NCBI GenBank assembly: GCA_003194525.1
Contig: NBIV01000023.1
Location: forward strand, 124,001-188,000
Source: Gracilariopsis chorda
Lineage: Eukaryota > Rhodophyta > Florideophyceae > Gracilariales > Gracilariaceae
Direction: 5' to 3'
Length of the DNA: 64,000 nucleotides
Shown one piece after another: positions 11,306 through 20,894 of the stretch. A program made the position numbers and the translations under genes. The notes below the pieces were generated by a model. That model searched no databases and was not told the DNA's origin. It worked only from the letters and a program-made list of their open reading frames with translations. How positions within the stretch are numbered: the first letter of the stretch is position 1; every line of letters starts with the position of its first letter.

Positions 11306-12416
11306 GATCCCGACGAGTGTGGGGCCTGTCGCTCCTAAGTCACCTTCTTAAATGAAGCTGCACGTCGTTGGGCGGCGGGCGGAGCGCTGTGTAGAGAGAA
11401 TAAGTCGCAAGAATGAAACTCAATAAAGATGTTTGTCAGGATTTCCGAGATGACACGGCTTCCTGGTGTGAATCGGCTCAGTCCCGTTACAAAAGATGTT
11501 TCAAACGTGGAGCTTCGACTTCTTTTTCCCTGAACTGTCCAATCTTTACGCGCAATGCCCACAGACCGGTGTTTCCAGGATAAAGCGCTTAACCGAACTA
11601 TAGCTATGCGCTGCTAGGACGATATAATCTCAATCTCAGTTGAGGCAGGTGCTCATCTTCAATTCTTGCCAGAAGGGAGTCATTTGCAGCCTTTTATGGT
11701 TCTTCTTGTTCAAGCTCTCAAATCGTTGCATTTCCATTGGTTGCTCCTAAGGAGGTCAATTCTCCTCTGCCACTAGAACGCCAACAAGTGTGGAGTGCTT
11801 TCCCAAATCATCTCACGGATCATCCATCCATCGGATCATCCATCCATCGGATCATCCATCCATGATCAGCCCGCAAAGATGATGCCAATCCTAGATACGA
11901 GATTCGTACTCTTCAAAGCCGTGGTAAAGGTTAACCCTTGCTATACCAAGAGTACGATTGCCGTGCTCAACAGCATGGAGCCTTTTATTAGTCGAGTACG
12001 CAGGTGCCGCACGCCATCACTGATTCTGTTGCCAGTGTTCGAGCACGGATGACGATGTATGGTTATATAGATATGTGATAGAAACAATGAATGTTGCACA
12101 TAAATGAACCACAACCACAAGACCAAGGTAGCAAATTGGAGTTAAACGGATTGAGATAGTGCTTCAAATGCCTATTACTAACCCCACAACAGCAGAGCAA
12201 GTTCACACTGTTCCCCCTTCTTCTTGCTCAGAAGGGGCTCGTGTGTATCCAGTTACGATTCAAAGTTCTTAAGATCCTATAACGCATCATTCTCTACTTC
12301 AAAAGTACTCTACACTCTGACATTCACTTGGCGACTTGGGCTATAAATTCCAAAACAAAGCGATTCCAGTCCTGACGCGGCGTACTCCAGCACGTAGGTG
12401 TATCACATCATTCATG
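11306..12416. other. Intergenic region with a short tandem repeat
   Basis: No gene is recognised. A 76-residue minus-strand frame at 11335-11562 lies just upstream of the YggT gene and could be leader sequence. A three-copy 16-bp tandem repeat lies at 11816-11863. A TAACCCTT-type motif occurs near 11931-11940. Confidence 0.4.
11816..11863. repeat. 16-bp tandem repeat, three perfect copies
   Basis: The unit CGGATCATCCATCCAT is repeated three times without change (11816-11831, 11832-11847, 11848-11863). It is a minisatellite-like tract with no evident function. Confidence 0.9.
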
Positions 12417-13391
12417 TCATTCTCCCCCACCAAATTCTGTACGTGAGTCCCCAATCGTACTGATTCGGCGGCCATCACTTTTTAAGATAGAAACCACGCC
12501 AGACCCTAGAACGACAGTTGCAGCTATGATTCCGCCCGTCTTTCCCAAGAAACACAATGAGGAAACTATGATAGCGGCTGCTATAACACCAACTAGAAGC
12601 GCGAAAAACGTAGTGCGGAATGGCATACCCAACACAAAACCGACCAAGCATCCAGTCCACGCACCAGTGCCAGGTAACGGTAAACCCACGAATAACGCCA
12701 GTGCTCGAGCTTGTGATGTAGAGTTAGTCACAGACTCGGCCTTTCTTCTCGCTCGCTCTAAGTATGTCGATGCGAGTCTCTGAACAAATGGTTGTCGTAG
12801 TAGCGACAATATCGGAATGACTGGTAGCATATTCCCAATTACCGAGAGAAGGAATGTCTGAAGAGGAGGTAACCCTAAAAGAAAGCCTACCGGAATACCA
12901 CCACGTAACTCCACTACCGGTAAGGCCGATAGGAAGAGTACGACTAACTCGTTGTTCAATCCACGCTTTTGAAGAACGGTTGCCAATTTCTGCCCTATGG
13001 AAGTATGTGCTGTTGTTGCTACGGCACTGTTTGAAGCTGGGATACCGGCATTTTGAGTGGAGTTCTTGGAAATCACACGAATGAGGTGGGAACTTCGGTT
13101 GGCATGGATCCCATCTGTTGCGGGCGTGTGGGTATGCCGCAGTTCGATCGCAAGTGGAGATGGGGATGGGGGTGAGAGCGCTTTTGAATTTGAGGGGAAG
13201 AGTGCCAAAACAGCACCAACAGTCGTCGCAATAGAAGCCAAACCGCGCAAGCCTTTCGGTCTTCGAAATTTCTTTTCCGTGCTCATGGATAGATTCGATT
13301 TCCTGGTACGGGATTTCACGGCAGACTGATGCTGGATAAGATGGCCATGCGATTTACATCGCAATGGAAGAGATGGAACTATAAAAGCCAT
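12417..13391 (-). CDS. Small multidrug-export-like protein, plastid-targeted
   Basis: This encodes a 324-residue integral membrane protein of the putative small multidrug export family (PF06695). The family hallmark is seen at about residues 144-200: ALPVVELRGGIPVG, then a Leu-rich helix and a GNMLPV motif. Further hydrophobic helices follow to about residue 305, including a glycine-rich stretch. The first 70 or so residues (MAFIVP, then basic and Ser-rich) look like a plastid transit peptide with the phenylalanine near the N-terminus typical of red algae. A hydrophobic Ala/Leu segment and Ala-Leu-Ser follow, resembling a thylakoid-type second signal. The substrate is unknown, and transport function in this family is presumed rather than proven. 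Confidence 0.85.
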   Translation of the reverse strand: MAFIVPSLPLRCKSHGHLIQHQSAVKSRTRKSNLSMSTEKKFRRPKGLRGLASIATTVGAVLALFPSNSKALSPPSPSPLAIELRHTHTPATDGIHANRSSHLIRVISKNSTQNAGIPASNSAVATTAHTSIGQKLATVLQKRGLNNELVVLFLSALPVVELRGGIPVGFLLGLPPLQTFLLSVIGNMLPVIPILSLLRQPFVQRLASTYLERARRKAESVTNSTSQARALALFVGLPLPGTGAWTGCLVGFVLGMPFRTTFFALLVGVIAAAIIVSSLCFLGKTGGIIAATVVLGSGVVSILKSDGRRISTIGDSRTEFGGGE

Positions 13392-14205
13392 AAACCATCA
13401 GCAGCGAAACAGGTATTCTTTCCACTCGACGATCTCAGCACCGACGACACAATACAGGTGAAGGGAAATGACCCATGGAAAGCTTCAGACTTTTGGAGAC
13501 AATCGCAACTCAAGGAAAATCGACTGTGCAACAGTTTACTGTTTAACAGTTTGAAAGTGAGCTTGCCACAGGTACGAACGAACGCGATAGAAACCGTTTA
13601 ACCGTGGTAAAGTTACAGATGTAGCCTTCTCCCTACATACCGGAGATACATGCATCCGCAAAAACCAAATCTCGTGGACTATTTGACCATGTTCGGCTCT
13701 GTGCTGGCATTGTTGGCTCTTTTCTAAATACTGTAAGGCTTGCAGAAGTCTCAGCGCTCGATGGCCAGAATCGGGCCGCCGTATCCACTATCGTAGTACC
13801 ATCGTAGATGACATACATGTGCTGCGAATCCGTTAATCCGGTAGATACCATGGCTACGAAGGATAAGGGTGAACAAGCAGAAGGTCACGGGGCTAGGAAT
13901 ACAAAAGGATGAAGGACCAAACAGGAGCTAAGGGTTACAAAGCTAGCCCTCTTAACCCATAACCATTAAACGAAGTGTTAGAAGAGACGTCTTCTATCAT
14001 GCGCATAGTACTGCATGTTGTGACCTCTCTTTCTAGACCAATACTCTACAATTATCGTTTATCAAGTGTACAACATTATTCTTCGGAGCGCCTGCTGTTT
14101 CCTGCGCTTCCAGTGATGCGCTATTCTTGATATGCTTCGCTGCTCATTGGCGGCATCTGAGGCACATCGACGCACCCAACCGTGTTTCTGCAGTTGGGAA
14201 CAGCT
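13392..14205. other. Intergenic region between the export-like gene and the orphan gene
   Basis: No gene is recognised. A 72-residue ATG-initiated minus-strand frame at 13633-13851 has no known motif. Two TAACCC/GGGTTA-type short motifs occur near 13939-13965. Confidence 0.4.
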
Positions 14206-16173
14206 TTACTTAGACCTTTCACCGACGCCCCGGGCATAAGCAGTTTCATACTTGTCATCAATAACCTTGTACACCGCATCAGTTTCCAGGTCGCCAGCTG
14301 CTTCAAAATGTGTTCTCCCGCCTCGCTCTTCGACGCTAAGCAATCTTTGTCGGAAAACGTCCACAAACAAGTTATCTGTTGGCCCTATTTTCACCGGAAT
14401 ATATCCCGCAGTCTGTCTAAACTTACGCGTTAACCCTACCCCGCTCAACATTCCATCTGGATCAGTAATTCTACACGCGCACGTATCTTCTTTTGACAGC
14501 AGTTTGGGATCAATGTCAACCATTGTCAATCGTGCCGAAATCTCGGCCACTGAAACTTGCATCGCACTTGCAACGCCCTCCAAACTTGTTTCCCATGTCT
14601 TCCTAGTCAGTATTTCCATCCCGGTCATCCTTCTCTGCCTCAGGCTCACAAACGCGGCAACTCCCAGTGTGAACGTGAAGTACCCGATAAACTGGGAAAC
14701 AGCTTCCGATGGCTTATCGTTCCCTTGCTTTGCATGCCATATACAAAGAAGCACAGCAACTCCGAACGCGGTCACGTACAGCCCTAGTTCCAACGCCCAT
14801 CTTCGCTTCCCAGCCGTTACAGATACTCCATCAACGCACGCTTTCAAACGGCCAGCGTCAATACCATCGATCCTGTCCAAGTACAGAACTGGCCTCCAGT
14901 TTGTGATCAGTAGGTTAAATTCCCAATCAGGTAACTGTTCAAATTTGGTGAGCACCACTTCTCCTCGAAGCCATGACCGTAGTACGTTCCACGATATACT
15001 GATACCTTCGGGAGGGATGTCAGATCGACTTACCATGGTAATTCTGCCCTGAGTCGCATCCGTGAAGGAGCCGCACCCTTGCGGTATTAACCAAATTCTC
15101 TTGTGACTAACGCTCCATCTTCCAGGGTGCACTACAGAACCGTTGCCTGTATAGCAAAGCACAACGTCAACTTCCTGTTCTCGCTGGCCATGGTCAGCAG
15201 TGTTCTCCATCGCAGATGGGTCCCTACTCAAATTCAGGAATTCATTCATTTCGTTATCCCCAACGCTCACTGTGAAGGTAGGGAGTCCTGACCCTCGCGG
15301 TGCTCTTTCTGTATCCCTTTTAACCAGTGCATGTTTGTTCCTGAGCTGCTTGCTTTCCCCAACCACATGCAGTTGGCCATTCTCATACACAAAACAGCAT
15401 TTCGCTGTGTCATTGTAAAGACGGGAACTGCCCCATTTTGCCATACCTGCAGCTACTAAATCTCCGATTGTGATGTTGCCCACATCGTGCTTATGTGTCT
15501 GTTCCAGATTTCCGGCCTGGAGATTAGTGAGCTTCTTCAGGCATTCCTGTTTCACATCAGACAGATATACACCCAGAGATAAGGCTACGGTGGCTATGGT
15601 ATTGTAAGGATCACGCCGCTTAAAGCTGCCCGACATCCAGTTCTCGCAGTAGTCGATTGCGCATGCACTCATAGTGACATTCGAAAGCATGTTATCATTG
15701 TATTCCAAGCATATATCCAACAAGTGTACTTGTCTATTCATATCGATGACCAAGACCATCGACGATGTCTCCGAACCCTTATCAGACAACTGAGAAGTCT
15801 TGGTTTCCTCGAAAATCAAAACCGTAGCATCTCCGTGTTGCGTTTGATGACGAGAAGAAAACACACCAGACGTTGTGATTGCTGTAGCCGTTGGTTTTTC
15901 AGAAATATCGAGCCCCGAAAGAACGAACAACACTCGCGGATATAGTGCGCGTACATGCTTGAGTCGTCTGCCGTGCTTCAGGCGATGTCTCTTGACCAGT
16001 TGATACTCCTGCGAATCATAGCTGAGGAAGTTGGTATCAGTACCGCCTTCACTAGTCAAATTGCCCTGGCTGTCTATAATCAAAGTAAAAGGATCAGTCT
16101 GTGTTCCGCCTCGTAAGCCAAAAACAGAATGCTTTCGGTCACGGTTCTTCATGAAAGACGAACTGGACATCAT
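14206..16173 (-). CDS. Orphan two-TM protein, member of a local gene family
   Basis: I do not recognise this 655-residue protein. The soluble N-terminal part (about 1-455) has a DSQGN segment, alternating beta-like stretches and a very well-kept block from about 172 to 268 (AIDYCENWMS to YENGQ). Two hydrophobic helices at about 459-480 and 491-510 are separated by a short polar loop. A charged C-terminal domain (about 515-655) follows. The layout suggests a membrane protein with two large domains on the same side. The open frame extends further upstream but begins with GTG. The first ATG pair is at 16173/16170, and 16173 is used. A decayed paralogue lies 2.5 kb upstream on the same strand. 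The shared block is nearly identical at the DNA level, which points to recent gene conversion. Confidence 0.75.
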   Translation of the reverse strand: MMSSSSFMKNRDRKHSVFGLRGGTQTDPFTLIIDSQGNLTSEGGTDTNFLSYDSQEYQLVKRHRLKHGRRLKHVRALYPRVLFVLSGLDISEKPTATAITTSGVFSSRHQTQHGDATVLIFEETKTSQLSDKGSETSSMVLVIDMNRQVHLLDICLEYNDNMLSNVTMSACAIDYCENWMSGSFKRRDPYNTIATVALSLGVYLSDVKQECLKKLTNLQAGNLEQTHKHDVGNITIGDLVAAGMAKWGSSRLYNDTAKCCFVYENGQLHVVGESKQLRNKHALVKRDTERAPRGSGLPTFTVSVGDNEMNEFLNLSRDPSAMENTADHGQREQEVDVVLCYTGNGSVVHPGRWSVSHKRIWLIPQGCGSFTDATQGRITMVSRSDIPPEGISISWNVLRSWLRGEVVLTKFEQLPDWEFNLLITNWRPVLYLDRIDGIDAGRLKACVDGVSVTAGKRRWALELGLYVTAFGVAVLLCIWHAKQGNDKPSEAVSQFIGYFTFTLGVAAFVSLRQRRMTGMEILTRKTWETSLEGVASAMQVSVAEISARLTMVDIDPKLLSKEDTCACRITDPDGMLSGVGLTRKFRQTAGYIPVKIGPTDNLFVDVFRQRLLSVEERGGRTHFEAAGDLETDAVYKVIDDKYETAYARGVGERSK

Positions 16174-16659
16174 CTTTGTCACCAGCACTGTATAGCAGAG
16201 AGAAGATGTTGATATCGCGGCTGTTTGATTGTGTTTAACGGGTTTAGTGTGGTACACGACTAATGCTTTTTAAGTGCGCTGAAACTTGGAAACACGAAGG
16301 AGACAACTAACGCACCTCAGAGCGCTATCGTAACAAACAGATGACAGCTGATGTGGTAAAATCCTTGGTATCGTGCAGTGCGCTGCATGTGAAGATGAGA
16401 CGGCACGGAGTATGGTTGTCAAATGGGACGTTCGTTCGCGAATGGCACGGGCTGGGAAGGCCACACTGACATCGTGCACAAAGTCCTTCGCGCAGTTGGG
16501 TGGCCTTGGTTTCTTCCAAGTTGAGCGGTGACGTTGAACGACGACAATGGTAAGCAAAGTGGTACGCTTCACCCTATGTTAGCCTTTTACCTGAAACATG
16601 GGTTGCTAGCTAGCTAGGGATGCTGCTGGGATGCAAAGTTTACCCGTGAGTACCGACGG

Positions 16660-16697
16660 TACCAACGGTACCGTTGGTAGGGTTGCTAACCCTTACC
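16660..16697. repeat. Overlapping palindromes
   Basis: Positions 16660-16679 form a perfect 20-bp palindrome (TACCAACGGT and its reverse complement). Positions 16676-16697 form a second, imperfect inverted repeat of GGTAGGGTT against AACCCTTACC. A third GGGTTACC copy follows at about 16714-16721. Confidence 0.85.
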
Positions 16698-16926
16698 GTT
16701 TCCCAACAGTAAAGGGTTACCGTTCACTGAGTGTCGTTGGAAAACGAAGATGTGATTGAGGTCATGATCGCGCATCTTGCTCGTTAACAATCACGTGAAT
16801 TTAAAACGATTTCAGGGGTAGATTTCATCCAATTAAAAAACACTTGTATAACATGCCCCTTTTGACGCCTCGTGGCAACTACATTTAGTGCTGTGGCCAT
16901 CATCATTTTTATCTTGCCGGAGGAAA

Positions 16927-16954
16927 GAGAGCTTTTTCGTCGAAGAAAGCTCTC
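16927..16954. repeat. Foldback next to a CT microsatellite
   Basis: GAGAGCTTTTTCG is followed by its near reverse complement with one extra base, giving a tight hairpin. The right arm runs into a CT repeat. Its sequence recalls the centre of the SINE-like repeat in this window, but without its ends. Confidence 0.5.
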
Positions 16955-18649
16955 TCTCTCTCTCTTTTACAGGCACACTAGTCTAATTCCTACGTAGTGT
17001 AGACCGCTTCATGTGGAAGAAGCGTTCTCTCGCTAGGAAGACCAGCATACTTTCAGGCCACTTCTTGATGATATCTACTATGCGTCAGAGTAAGGTGTCA
17101 TACGCCCAAAACATACGATACAATATGTCACGAACATTTCTGTTCCAAGCAATCATACGAACGGTGCTTTTCATACAGCTCAGTCGGACTACACGGCTAT
17201 GATAACCTTCATTCGTTCGCGAAATGAATATGCCTTCACACAATCGTCGCATTCCCCTACCAGAGTTTCCCTTTTGAACGGTCGCAATCCCGCCCATACC
17301 TTGATGGGACTCTAGCTGCTTGATGTTGGATATAAGGAGACTCCTTGCTTTTTCGACCTATTAATCCTGTAAGCTAATCCGTGAAGGGTACATTAAGTTG
17401 TCGGGGAATTTTCCGATTCATTTAGATTCCCTCTGCCCTACTTCATCGAGTTCGGTACACCTACACGAGAAAGCTAGTGCTCTGGGTCCATTTGTATTGG
17501 GCTCAAAATTAGTTTGCTGGCAAACTTCGTACTGAAGGCAATGGAAGAAGAAAATACAAAGCTCCTCGTCCATATACGTAAAACGAGTAAAAGCACAGAA
17601 AGAATTCAGCCCTTGCAGAATCACCAAGAATGAATAATTGATTCTAGTAAACAATGGCATTAAAAACATGTTTGCTGGTCAGTATGTTTTTATTTCTTCT
17701 TCTCGCATGGATTCAATGGATGGTACATGTTCGGACTTCAGACTGAATTAATAGCACTTGCTCTGTTAGTGCAACATTCATACTATGAGAAAGCTTTCCA
17801 GATTTCAACACACGTATATTGGTATACCAAGTGCGAAGAATATCATCCGCAGCGGTTTTGTTGGCTCCGAGTCGGCGCACAATTGTCGTTCCGATACGGA
17901 CGCACTGCAAGAGCATGGGTTAAAGGTTATCCCTATAGCGCTTTAACTCAAACAGTAAGTCCTAGAGCTTAACTCACATGAATCTCTCAATGGCGGATAT
18001 CCGTTTGTATTCGCTTTTGAACTGAATCGCAACAGAAATAATCGCCGGCACACTGCGGCCGGTGGTTTGATTCTACACTGTATATTTATCTTGAGCCCAA
18101 GAGGTCTCATTCCAGGGGTTTCATGGATAGACCATTCTCCGGAAAGACTTTCCTTCTCTGGAGAACCCGAAGCAACGCAAGGGAATCTTGACCAGTCGAA
18201 AATAAATAGCATTCGTCTGTTCGTCCAGTTGGAATTGGATCTGTGCAAGGGGTTTACAATACAACACGATCCTCAGAAAGTACGGAGAAACTTTTTATTC
18301 ATGTATACACGCGGACTTTATCAGTAACTTTTGAAGATCCTGTTGGATGTACGCATGGTGTGGCATATGCCTTTTTTTTCGAAGCTCGGAGAGTTATATC
18401 TGTTTCAGATCGTTCTCTCTCACCAGGACTTGATAGAGGCTGGGAAGGACTGAAAGGTTAACAGATACTTATCACAGGTTTCTGCGTTTAAGTGGCATGC
18501 TTTGTCGTTTACTGATGATGGAAGCCTTTGCTACTTCCAGTTGCACCATCATAACTACACAATGTCGACTTCGCATATGTCTTTTACCTCGTTTGCATTT
18601 GCTCGTGTTAGGATTCACGGTGAATCAAAGGACAATGTCATATTATACA

Positions 18650-19447
18650 CTATATCCCTCGGGGTACTCTGTCCACGTCTTTCTTTTCTAACTTGTGTTT
18701 GTTCTTCGGTTTAGTACTTTCTTCAACCACGCGAAACTGGCCATTCTCATACACAAAACAGCATTTCGCTATGTCATTGTAAAGACGGGAACTGCCCCAT
18801 TTTGCCATACCTGCAGCTATTAAATCTCCGATTGTGATGTTGCCCACATCGTGCTTATGTGTCTGTTCCAGATTTCCGGCCTGGAGATTAGTGAGCTTCT
18901 TCAGGCATTCCTGTTGCACATCAGACAGATATACACCCAGAGATAAGGCTACGGAGGCTATGGTATTGTAAGGATCACGCCGTCTAAAGCTGTCCGACAT
19001 CCAATTCTCGCAATAGTCGATTGCGCTTCTTTCGGACATGTTAACACGGTGAAGTATACCGTCCTCGTATTCCAAGTGTATAACTGGCATACTTACGCGC
19101 TTATTCTTATCTATGATCACAATAATAGATCTCAGACATGAAGCCTTGTCGGAATACGGAGAGCTTAAGGTTTCCTCGAGAATCAAAATTGTAGCATCTT
19201 CATCGTCTGTTTGATAGCGAGAGGCAACCACGCCGGACTCGGTGACGGCTTTTGCCTCCGGATGTTTCGAAATTTTGATTCCTGAAAGGACAGAGAATAG
19301 CCGTGGATAGAGTCCGGGAACATGTTTGTACTTGATATCAAAAGTCCAACGATTCCGATGCCTTTTGACGAAAGAAAACTCCGATGGATTCCTGTCGAGG
19401 TGTAAAGGGCCTCCCATAATCAAGTTTCCTTGGCTGTCTATAGCCAT
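18650..19447 (-). pseudogene. Truncated paralogue of the orphan two-TM gene
   Basis: This open frame of 265 residues starts at an ATG aligned with the DSQGN segment of the full copy and runs through the conserved block. It then ends at a TAG immediately after VPRG. Beyond the stop, faint similarity continues in shifted frames with several stops, and the two TM helices and C-terminal domain are missing. It could still make a soluble truncated protein, but decay is more likely. Positions 18739-19026 match 15375-15662 of the full gene at roughly 97% by eye without indels. Flanking parts are only moderately similar at protein level. Confidence 0.75.
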
Positions 19448-20894
19448 TTTATAAGGCTTGTTCCGCGTTTAGATGTGGATGAAGGAAATCTCTTGCTCGA
19501 GCTAGAGTGGGCTCTTTGCCAAATAATTTGACTTGCTGCGCGAATAGGAGCAGTACTGAGGTTATGTTTGGTAACGAAGGCCCTGGCCACCCGCATATAA
19601 GTACTCCTGAACCATCGAGTAGAGCCACCTAAATGAAGTTGCAGTAGGTGCGTTGCCATTGCCTCGGTCAAAGTTGTCGTAACCAAAACGACCAGGCCAC
19701 ATGTCCGGTGTGAACTGATGACGGTCGCAGCTGGTACACGTATATCATCCACCACAAAAGCGTCCCCAGTGCATCCTTAGAGCGGCAGCCCTGTGTATTT
19801 TTTGCGTGTGGGGTCCAATCAGAGTGAAGGAAGATGGCTATACGTGTACAGTATAGTTCTTCAGTTACAAGTGTATAGTAGACAATAGTCTACACATGTC
19901 CCTGAAAAACACTTGTGGGTGTCATTCCAGCAATGACGCCCTAACGTGCAGCCTCGATTGTTGTCACCATCTTGACAATCAGAGATTCTTCTTTGCCTGG
20001 CATCGGTACGGAAGACTTCTTTGATACGGTAAGATTATGCGGCTGACGTTGACGTCGTTGGCATCAGACACAAGCGAGCAACAGAAAAGACGGCGCGCTC
20101 GCGACCTCAGTTACTGATATGCTCAGTATACATGATACCCGATCTGCGATTTGTAGGCGCAAATGGGGTATCAAAAGTGCTCTAAGGTGAGGATGACAGG
20201 TTTTCGTTCACGCACTCGACACTGTTTTGACCAACCACTTCTTTTTGGCAGCAGAAATCTTATGTTCCAACGGGTTGCAATGCAACCCTGGTGAGAGAGG
20301 CACTTAGGAAAGAGTGTAGAAGGCCACGGTTTCGCTACTACCAGAGCAGGAGTGTTGTCCTCACATCTTATAGGCCCAAATCGTGACACTACGTACCCCG
20401 TCCATCAGGGAGTGGCTCGTGAAAGAAACCGTGTTCTGAACAGAGGGCTAGTGACGAACGGACGAACAGCTACACGGTGCGAAAGCTGCAAAATGCTCTG
20501 CCCGTTCTTACAAAAGTATAACATGCATGGTGGATACTAATGGACGTAGCTTATCGACTGGATAAGCTACGTCCGTTAATACGGATTTTGACACTTTCAG
20601 TTCAAGTTTTGAACTGAATTTTGAAATCAAAATTTTAACTTCGCCATCGGCGTCTATTATCATTGCTTCGCTCAGGTATAAGCTTCCGAGAAGGTATCCT
20701 GGTGTGTTATGAGAAATAGCCCCCAAGCTCTATCCACATGTGGTGAGAAACTCTCTCGGGGCAGTTATCGAGGGTTTCACGTCGGCTCCGATTTAGCTCA
20801 ATACTGTGATCTGAAAGCAGGAGGCTAACAGTGCGAATAGCTTATTCAAACCAAACTCTCTCCTTCTCCTCTGTTGTGTGGTGTGCAGTCAAAA
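19448..20894. other. Intergenic region with a cluster of hairpins
   Basis: No recognised gene. A 105-residue minus-strand frame (19438-19755) precedes the pseudogene but is in a different frame and has no motif. Three successive inverted repeats lie at 20542-20634. Confidence 0.4.
20542..20634. repeat. Cluster of three inverted repeats
   Basis: The first is a 14-bp perfect stem (GGACGTAGCTTATC, 20542-20555 with 20561-20574) with a 5-nt loop. The second is a 10-bp stem (TTCAGTTCAA, 20596-20605 with 20609-20618). The third is an 8-bp stem (AATTTTGA, 20617-20624 with 20627-20634). They lie about 260 bp upstream of the next gene's ATG. Confidence 0.85.

Larger units (their letters stand above)
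16174..18649. other. Intergenic region with palindromes and pseudogene remains
   Basis: No intact gene is seen. A 20-bp perfect palindrome lies at 16660-16679 and overlaps a GGTAGGGTT/AACCCTTACC inverted repeat. A further foldback with a CT microsatellite lies at 16927-16975. Minus-strand sequence at about 18480-18649 shows faint, frameshifted similarity to the orphan gene (for example an EVDIV segment matching EVDVV). It is therefore likely part of the pseudogene. Confidence 0.4.

Noticed and set aside
16270..16572. 100-residue minus-strand frame upstream of the orphan gene
   Set aside because: No counterpart upstream of the paralogue and no motif; probably leader sequence.
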